A stretch of 64,000 bases of DNA from JAZDGX01 sp964482205. Its GTDB lineage: Bacteria; Eisenbacteria; RBG-16-71-46; CAIMUX01; WJJG01. Location: the NCBI GenBank assembly GCA_964482205.1, contig CAYZWI010000007.1:1-64000 (forward strand). The letters are read 5' to 3'. Below, piece after piece: positions 59,217 through 64,000 of this stretch (the stretch's first letter is position 1; each line of letters starts with the position of its first letter). Under the pieces are notes generated by a model. The model was not told the DNA's origin. It worked only from the letters and a program-made list of their open reading frames with translations, and did no database searches. The translations under genes and the position numbers were made by a program.

Positions 59217-60032
59217 CTATCTCATCTCCCGGTACACGCCCATCACTCTTCCGAGAATCCTCGCGGGAGGCGAGGAGGCGTCGATCACGATGGGAGGAAA
59301 ATCGGGGTTCTCCGCTTGGAGCACCACGCGCCCCGGCTCCCGGAACAAGCGCTTCACCGTGGCCTCGTCTCCGATCAAGGCGACGACGATGTCCCCGTCG
59401 GGCGGAGCGGAATCGCGCCGCACGAGCACGAGATCTCCCGGCAGGATGCCCGCCCCGATCATGCTCGTCCCTTGCACGCGCAAGGCGAAATCGCAGCCGA
59501 GGCGCGCGAGGCTGTCTCCGTCGAGATGTCCGGCGAGATGCCCGCCGATGCGCTCGTCGACCTGCCCATCGATCTGCATATCGAACCGCTCATCGAAGCG
59601 CTCGTCGGCAAAGAGCGGCTCTCCGGCCGCAATTCTTCCGAGAATCGGGATTCCGCGAAATGCGGTGGATGAGCGAGGCGTTCGCGACGAGCGAAGCCCG
59701 GCGGACGAGCGAAGTGCCGGGGATGAATCGCGCGAGGAGGAAGCCCGTGCCGAAGATGAGACTCGCGCCGAGGAGACGATCGCGATTCCACGCGCCAGAT
59801 TCTTGCGGCGATGGATGAGTCGCTCGCGTTCGAGAAGGCGAAGGTGATACTCCACCCCGTTCGTCGAGCGGATCCCGAAGCGCTGCCCGATCTCGCGAAC
59901 GGTGGGCGGCGCGCCGGTGGCGCGACGAACCGCCTCGATGAAAGCGAGGATGTCGTTCGACCGGCGAGGAACCCGCCCGGAATCGGAGCGCGGATGTCGC
60001 CGACCCGTCTTTCCGCGCGCTTTCGTTCCCAT
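59217..60032 (-). CDS. lexA: LexA repressor, longer than usual
   Basis: 271 residues against about 200-230 for most LexA. HTH (VREIGQRFGIRSTNGVEYHL), then a 40-residue Ser/Arg-rich linker, the cleavage site Ala-Gly in GRIAAGEPLF, and the Ser/Lys dyad: GTSMIGAGI (Ser) and DEATVKRLF (Lys). Between the cleavage site and the Ser is an expanded Asp/Arg-Phe region (ADERFDERFDMQIDGQ, VDERIGGHLAGHLDGD). Self-cleavage chemistry appears intact. Regulates its own operon via the box at 60099-60112. Start supported by AGGA close to the ATG. Confidence 0.93.
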   Translation of the reverse strand: MGTKARGKTGRRHPRSDSGRVPRRSNDILAFIEAVRRATGAPPTVREIGQRFGIRSTNGVEYHLRLLERERLIHRRKNLARGIAIVSSARVSSSARASSSRDSSPALRSSAGLRSSRTPRSSTAFRGIPILGRIAAGEPLFADERFDERFDMQIDGQVDERIGGHLAGHLDGDSLARLGCDFALRVQGTSMIGAGILPGDLVLVRRDSAPPDGDIVVALIGDEATVKRLFREPGRVVLQAENPDFPPIVIDASSPPARILGRVMGVYREMR

Positions 60033-60091
60033 CGTCCTGCCCTGCTTTCGTTCGATCGCTCGTGCCCCGCGCTCCTCTTCGACTCGAGAAG

Positions 60092-60121
60092 AGTCTAGTG
60101 AACATCTGTTCAGTTCCGCAA
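60092..60121 (-). promoter_or_regulatory. SOS promoter with LexA box
   Basis: Minus strand: -35 TTGCGG (60121-60116), 18-nt spacer, -10 TAGACT (60097-60092). The perfect palindrome TGAAC-ATCT-GTTCA (60099-60112) lies in the spacer, where bound LexA would block polymerase. Form GAAC-N4-GTTC matches Gram-positive-type SOS boxes. Confidence 0.85.
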
Positions 60122-60295
60122 GGTGAATTTCAGGCCGGAAAGAACCCCTGAGCCGAAGAGGAAGAACCCCTCAATGTACTGGATGACAGGCGGTTGCAGG
60201 CAGCCGGGCGCGGCGCCGGCAGATCATGGCGAGACTCGCTGCGGGGCACGCTGGGCGGCGGGAAGCGGGACCGTGGGGGCAAGCCCCGGCCGCCG

Positions 60296-61609
60296 TCACT
60301 TGACCAGGAAGAGGCTCAACTCGGGAATGTAGGTGATCAGCATGAGGCCGACGAAGAGGACGAGCAGGAAAGGCAGGACCGACCCGTACACGCGCAGGAT
60401 CGGCTGCCGGAAACGAAACGCCGAGATGAAGAGATTGAGGCCGAGGGGCGGAAGCATGAAACCGATCTCGAGATTCGCAAGGAAGATGATCCCCAGGTGG
60501 GTCAAGTCCACGCCGTAGCGCTGCGCGATCGGAATGATGAGCGGCAGGACGACGATCAATGCGCCGAAGACTTCGGTCACGCTTCCGATCACCAGCAGGA
60601 AGAGATTCAACGCGAGCAGGAAGACGAACCGGTTGGTGATCAGCCCTTCGATGGCGGCGAGCAGGCGCATCGGCACTTCGGCGTCGACCAAATAGTTCGT
60701 CAATCCGAGCGCGCAGGCGAGCAGAATCAGGATCCCGCCGACGAGGACCATCCCCTCCGCCGCCACGCGCAGCAGATTGCGCCAGGGAATGTCGCGGTAG
60801 ACGAAGACTTCCACCACGAGCGCGTAGAAGGCGGTGGCCGCGGCCGCTTCCGTGACCGTGAGGCGCCCTCCGTAGATCGCCCAGACCAGCAGAATCGGCA
60901 GCGGAATTTCCCAGATCGCCTCGCGCGCGGCGGCGATCAGTTCCCGGCTCGAGAAGCGCGTGGTCGCGCCCGCGCCATCGCGTCGCAGCCGGTACTGGGC
61001 GTAGATCGAGAGCAGCACGATGAGCAGGATGCCGGGAACGATGCCGGCGACGAAGAGCCGGTCGAGAGTGGGCCCGGTGCCCACTTCCATGATGGCATTG
61101 CCCGCATTCTGCATGGCGACATAGCTGTAGATGATGAGCGCGAGACTGGGAGGAAAGAGGATCCCGAGGCTGCCTCCGGTCGTGAGCAGGCCGAGCGCGA
61201 AGCGTTCCTTGAAGCGATCGCGCAAGAGCGCGGGCATGAGCAGGCCGCCGAGGGCGATGATCGTGACCCCGCTCGCGCCCGTGAACGCGGTGAAGATCGC
61301 GCACGCGATCATGGCGACGATCGAGACCCCGCCGGGGACCCATCCGAACGCCGCCCGGATCAAGCGCACGAGCCGGCGGGGCGTGCCCGCCTCGGCGAGC
61401 AGGAATCCCGCGAAGGTGAAGAGGGGAATGGCGACGAGCATCGGTGAGCTCGTCAAGCGGCCCATCTCAATCACGACCGCGGCCGAGTTGATCCCGTTGC
61501 CCCAGAAGGCGACGAGCGCGACGAGGCCCAGCATGGTGAAGAGCGGCGTGCCCGCCAGCGCGAGCGCGGGAATCCCGATCCACGCGAGCAGCGTCCAGAG
61601 ACCGCTCAT
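60296..61609 (-). CDS. dctM: TRAP transporter large permease (DctM)
   Basis: 437 residues with about twelve membrane helices. TRAP large subunit features: LLMPALL, FGALIVVLPLIIPIA, NLEIGFMLPPLGLNLFISAF and FTGASGVTIIALGGLL. GGAGGGG lies upstream. Overlaps dctQ by 4 nt (ATGA). With DctP and DctQ it forms a secondary transporter driven by sodium or proton gradient that takes up organic acids or similar solutes using a periplasmic binding protein. Substrate not determined. Downstream GGGG/CCCC hairpin is weak, so termination is unclear. Confidence 0.95.
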   Translation of the reverse strand: MSGLWTLLAWIGIPALALAGTPLFTMLGLVALVAFWGNGINSAAVVIEMGRLTSSPMLVAIPLFTFAGFLLAEAGTPRRLVRLIRAAFGWVPGGVSIVAMIACAIFTAFTGASGVTIIALGGLLMPALLRDRFKERFALGLLTTGGSLGILFPPSLALIIYSYVAMQNAGNAIMEVGTGPTLDRLFVAGIVPGILLIVLLSIYAQYRLRRDGAGATTRFSSRELIAAAREAIWEIPLPILLVWAIYGGRLTVTEAAAATAFYALVVEVFVYRDIPWRNLLRVAAEGMVLVGGILILLACALGLTNYLVDAEVPMRLLAAIEGLITNRFVFLLALNLFLLVIGSVTEVFGALIVVLPLIIPIAQRYGVDLTHLGIIFLANLEIGFMLPPLGLNLFISAFRFRQPILRVYGSVLPFLLVLFVGLMLITYIPELSLFLVK

Positions 61610-62310
61610 GCCGTCCCCTCCGGTTCGGCGGTCGGCGGGAGGCCCTTGGAGGAGTAGCGGCCGGGGTCCGGGCCGCCTTCCTCGGGAGCGGCGAGGCCAT
61701 CATCGAGCGGCCCGCTCTCGACATTCAAGCTTGCGAGCAAGGCCGAGCTCGAGAGGGCGCGGATGGCAAAGCGCATGGCGCACAGGAAGAATCCGGCGAA
61801 GGTCGGGAACATCAGGATCCAATTCGGAATGCCGAGGAGCCCAGCCGAAGCGGCCGCCTGCTCCTCTCCGAGAAACATCCATGCGGCTCGCGAGAGGGCG
61901 AGGCAGATGATCGCGGCCGCCGCGAGCGTCAATCGCAGCAGGCGCACGCGGGCCGGCTGAGGAAGGAGCCGGCCGAGCAAGTCCATCTGAATGTGGCGCA
62001 GGCGGCCGGTGGCGGTGACCGCTCCGGCGAAACCAATCCACAGCACCAGCACCCGCATCATCGGCTCCACCCAGACGATGCCGGTGTGGAAGAGATTGCG
62101 CAGGACGACTTGCAGCATGCCGAGGCCGACCATGCCGAGGATCAGAAGCGCGAGGAAGGTCTGCTCGACCAGCCCGACCGGCCGGCTCCAGGAAGACGCG
62201 CCCCAACGGCGGCGCACGAGCCAGCGCAGGAGCGAAGCGGCCGCGATCACGATGAGGGCGACCGCGTAGTAGACGCCCGCCGGAGCGAGCGTGGCGAAGA
62301 GGCCGTTCAC
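61606..62310 (-). CDS. dctQ: TRAP transporter small permease (DctQ)
   Basis: 234 residues with four membrane segments (VYYAVALIVIAAASLLRWLV, LALLILGMVGLGMLQVV, LVLWIGFAGAVTATGRL, LMFPTFAGFFLCAMRFAI) and the NLFHTGIVWVEPMMRVLVLW small-subunit motif. A hydrophilic tail of about 45 residues follows the last helix. Overlaps both neighbours by 4 nt, so it is translated together with dctP and dctM. Confidence 0.92.
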   Translation of the reverse strand: MNGLFATLAPAGVYYAVALIVIAAASLLRWLVRRRWGASSWSRPVGLVEQTFLALLILGMVGLGMLQVVLRNLFHTGIVWVEPMMRVLVLWIGFAGAVTATGRLRHIQMDLLGRLLPQPARVRLLRLTLAAAAIICLALSRAAWMFLGEEQAAASAGLLGIPNWILMFPTFAGFFLCAMRFAIRALSSSALLASLNVESGPLDDGLAAPEEGGPDPGRYSSKGLPPTAEPEGTA

Positions 62311-63446
62311 CGGACCGCGCCTTGTCCGCTGCGCGCCTGGCTGACGACCGCGATCAGCCGGTCGAGAAGCTCCTTGTCGTACAGCTTTCCGGTGAGGGTG
62401 TCCCAGACGCGCGTGCCGATCTGCTTGAATTCGGCGACCGCCGAAGGATCGGGCGCGAGCGACTGGATCTTGGCCTCGCCCATGGCCGCGATCGCTTCTT
62501 CATTCTGTTTGCGCGTCGCCTGGTTCAGGCGCGAGAAGACATCGGCCGCGATGCGGTTCAGGATTTCCTTCTGGGATTCGTCGAGCTGGTCGTAGGTCTT
62601 TCCATCCAGAACGACGGCGCCGTTCGAGAAGGTGAGCGGGAAGTCGACGCGATACTTGAGACGGCTGAACCACTGCAGCGAGAGGCAGGCATAGGGAGTG
62701 ACATAGACCGTGTTCACGATCCCCGACTGCAGGCTGATGAGCACATCGGTGATGTCGAGCGGAATAGGCGAGACGCCGATCGCGTCGAGCAGCGCCTCCG
62801 CGAGAGGATCGCCCTGCCACAACCACACCTTCTGCGCGCGAAGATCGTCGGCCGTGCGGATGGGCTGCTGGCTGAAGAGATAGACGAAGCCGACTTCGGC
62901 CCAACCGAGCAGATGATAGCCGCGGGCGCGCAGGCGCTCCGCGAAGATGGGATCGAGCGCCGCGTGGGCCGCCTCGAGCTCATCGGTGTTGTTGAACATG
63001 AAGGGCAGCTCGAGAATCCGCATCGAGGGCTCGATCTCCCCCATCCCGACGCCCGCGATGCCGCCGCCCTGAAGCTGGCCGCTGCGCATCTTGCGCAGCA
63101 CGTCGAGATCGCTCCCCTGCTGCCCGCCCGGATAGAAGCGAAACCCCACTTCCCCGTTCGTCTCTTCGCGCACGCGGCGATCCAGCTCCTCCATGAGCGT
63201 CATCCAGGTCGAGCCTTGAGGGGCGATCGTCGCGACCTTGAAGAGATGCTTGGGATTCGCCGCGCCGGCCGTGGAGGCGAGCGACAGGGAGACGAAGAGC
63301 GCGAGGAACAGGAGGATGAGCCGGCGGCCTCTCGCCATCCGCGGGATTCGCGCCATCCGCGAGACACGCGGCCTTTGCGCAACCGAGGCCATGCGCGAGC
63401 CGCTCGCCCTTCCCAAGACCGAACGCATGTGCATCACCATCGCCAT
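62307..63446 (-). CDS. dctP: TRAP transporter substrate-binding protein (DctP)
   Basis: 379 residues from ATG 63446, with AAGGTGG upstream. An unusual 36-residue Arg/Met-rich stretch precedes a signal (RLILLFLALFVSLSLASTAG); a shorter start at 63338 would place the signal at the N-terminus but has no SD. The mature DctP fold: FKVATIAPQGSTWMTLMEEL, RFYPGGQQGSDLDVLRKMRS, LPFMFNNTDEL, LRAQKVWLWQGDPLAEALLD. It captures the solute in the periplasm. Ligand unknown. Confidence 0.92.
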   Translation of the reverse strand: MAMVMHMRSVLGRASGSRMASVAQRPRVSRMARIPRMARGRRLILLFLALFVSLSLASTAGAANPKHLFKVATIAPQGSTWMTLMEELDRRVREETNGEVGFRFYPGGQQGSDLDVLRKMRSGQLQGGGIAGVGMGEIEPSMRILELPFMFNNTDELEAAHAALDPIFAERLRARGYHLLGWAEVGFVYLFSQQPIRTADDLRAQKVWLWQGDPLAEALLDAIGVSPIPLDITDVLISLQSGIVNTVYVTPYACLSLQWFSRLKYRVDFPLTFSNGAVVLDGKTYDQLDESQKEILNRIAADVFSRLNQATRKQNEEAIAAMGEAKIQSLAPDPSAVAEFKQIGTRVWDTLTGKLYDKELLDRLIAVVSQARSGQGAVR

Positions 63447-63530
63447 GTTCACCACCTTCCCGCCGGCCGCGTGTGCCCCGGCCGGCCGGCCGCCGGGGAA
63501 GTCGGCCGGCGGCGGTTTGTGCAGATCTCG

Positions 63531-64000
63531 CTAGAACAACTCGTCCTGACGGCGCAAGAGAGCCTCGGCCTGCTTGTGCGCAAGCCGGTTGATGAAGCGG
63601 ATCTCAGGGATGACATCCGGCGGCGTCGCCAGCACTTCGTTCAACGCGTTCACAAATTTCTCTTTGTCCTGCCCGGCCACCGCTCGATGGCGGGCGTAGA
63701 GCACACGATGCAACAGAAAGCCACGCCCTCCGATCTCCATCGCTCGTTGGAAGTACCGGTCGGATTCCTGAAGGTTCCCCCCGAGCCCTTGGGGAATCGT
63801 GGCGAACATGATGCCCTTGACCGCATATGGCATGCCGTAGAAGTAGTCGCCCTGAAGCGCGATCGCCGCATCCAGGAGAACATCGACGAAGGGCAGTCCG
63901 AGCATCTCGCGCGGCTGGTCCTGATGCGCGAGCACATGTTGGCCGAGACACGCGCCGGTCCACAGAAGGAGCGGCGCGAGCTCGCGCGGCTTGCGTTCGT
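63531..64000 (-). CDS. TRAP-associated TatT-like protein, partial (5' end outside window)
   Basis: At least 155 residues; the frame is open through the right edge, so the N-terminus is missing. The helical repeat resembles the TatT (T-component) family of TRAP operons: LFLLWTGAC-type start, DYFYGMPYAVKGIMFATIPQ, GGNLQESDRYFQRAMEIGGR, FVNALNEVLATPPDVIPEIR and a final AEALLRRQDELF. TatT proteins are usually lipoproteins that bind the substrate-binding protein in the periplasm. 84 nt before dctP, on the same strand, so it is the first known gene of this operon. Confidence 0.85.
   Translation of the reverse strand, partial: ERKPRELAPLLLWTGACLGQHVLAHQDQPREMLGLPFVDVLLDAAIALQGDYFYGMPYAVKGIMFATIPQGLGGNLQESDRYFQRAMEIGGRGFLLHRVLYARHRAVAGQDKEKFVNALNEVLATPPDVIPEIRFINRLAHKQAEALLRRQDELF

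Overview
The window is GC-rich bacterial DNA with dense gene packing, many ATGA-type overlaps, and GTG/TTG starts backed by good Shine-Dalgarno (SD) sites. I think the source is an uncultured member of the FCB superphylum close to Candidatus Eisenbacteria. This is inferred from two large secreted proteins that end in FlgD/T9SS-like beta-sandwich tails, a small secreted protein with a dockerin-like tail, lamin-tail and BNR-type secreted proteins, a LexA box of the GAAC-N4-GTTC type, and the neighbourhood ftsH-folP-cdaA. No 16S rRNA gene is present to confirm it. I see no prophage, CRISPR array, complete insertion sequence or plasmid replication gene; this looks like chromosomal core sequence with some accessory genes.

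Layout. 1-2.8 kb: tmRNA (its 3' end touches the window edge), tRNA-Lys, ssb, tRNA-Pro, tRNA-Arg and a secreted polysaccharide deacetylase. 3-4.3 kb: a membrane polyferredoxin with an HMA-like tail. 4.4-5.2 kb: a small frame with two tandem in-frame TGA codons and a structured, possibly RNA-coding stretch. 5.2-10.4 kb, minus strand: a tightly packed run smpB, amidase-like, GerMN, murI, rph, rdgB, combining ribosome rescue (SmpB partners the tmRNA at the left edge), cell wall and RNA/nucleotide housekeeping. 10.5-24.8 kb: tRNA-Leu, a lamin-tail protein, a 209-bp tandem repeat, carbamate kinase, a UbiA-TPR fusion, a subtilisin-like protease, a heptose-nucleotide cluster (gmhA, glycosyltransferase, hddA, hddC) and two tandem GAPDH genes.

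25-34 kb: a dead-protease/TPR protein, a dockerin-like secreted protein behind a strong promoter and a roughly 200-nt structured leader, RNase HI, a family 2 glycosyltransferase, a 179-bp MITE-like element and then a three-gene AmmeMemoRadiSam group in which every product has an export signal. 33.7-44.3 kb: an AIR-synthase-like protein, a spermidine-synthase-like membrane protein, a methyltransferase, an orphan DNA methyltransferase, a papain-like protease, a membrane protein, a small membrane protein and a KaiC-like ATPase fused to decayed receiver and GGDEF-like domains.

44.4-52 kb: maf, a SpoU-type RNA methyltransferase, tilS, an Hpt-like protein with an altered active site, ftsH (with a collagen-like N-terminus), folP and the diadenylate cyclase cdaA. 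52-57 kb: secreted proteins and a membrane glycosyltransferase. 57-60.1 kb: an SOS operon lexA-dinB-DUF72 with a palindromic LexA box inside the promoter spacer. 60.3-64 kb: a TRAP transporter operon (tatT, dctP, dctQ, dctM) whose first gene runs off the right edge. A recurring theme is enzyme folds that have lost catalytic residues (amidase, S1C protease, receiver, GGDEF, spermidine synthase, Hpt).
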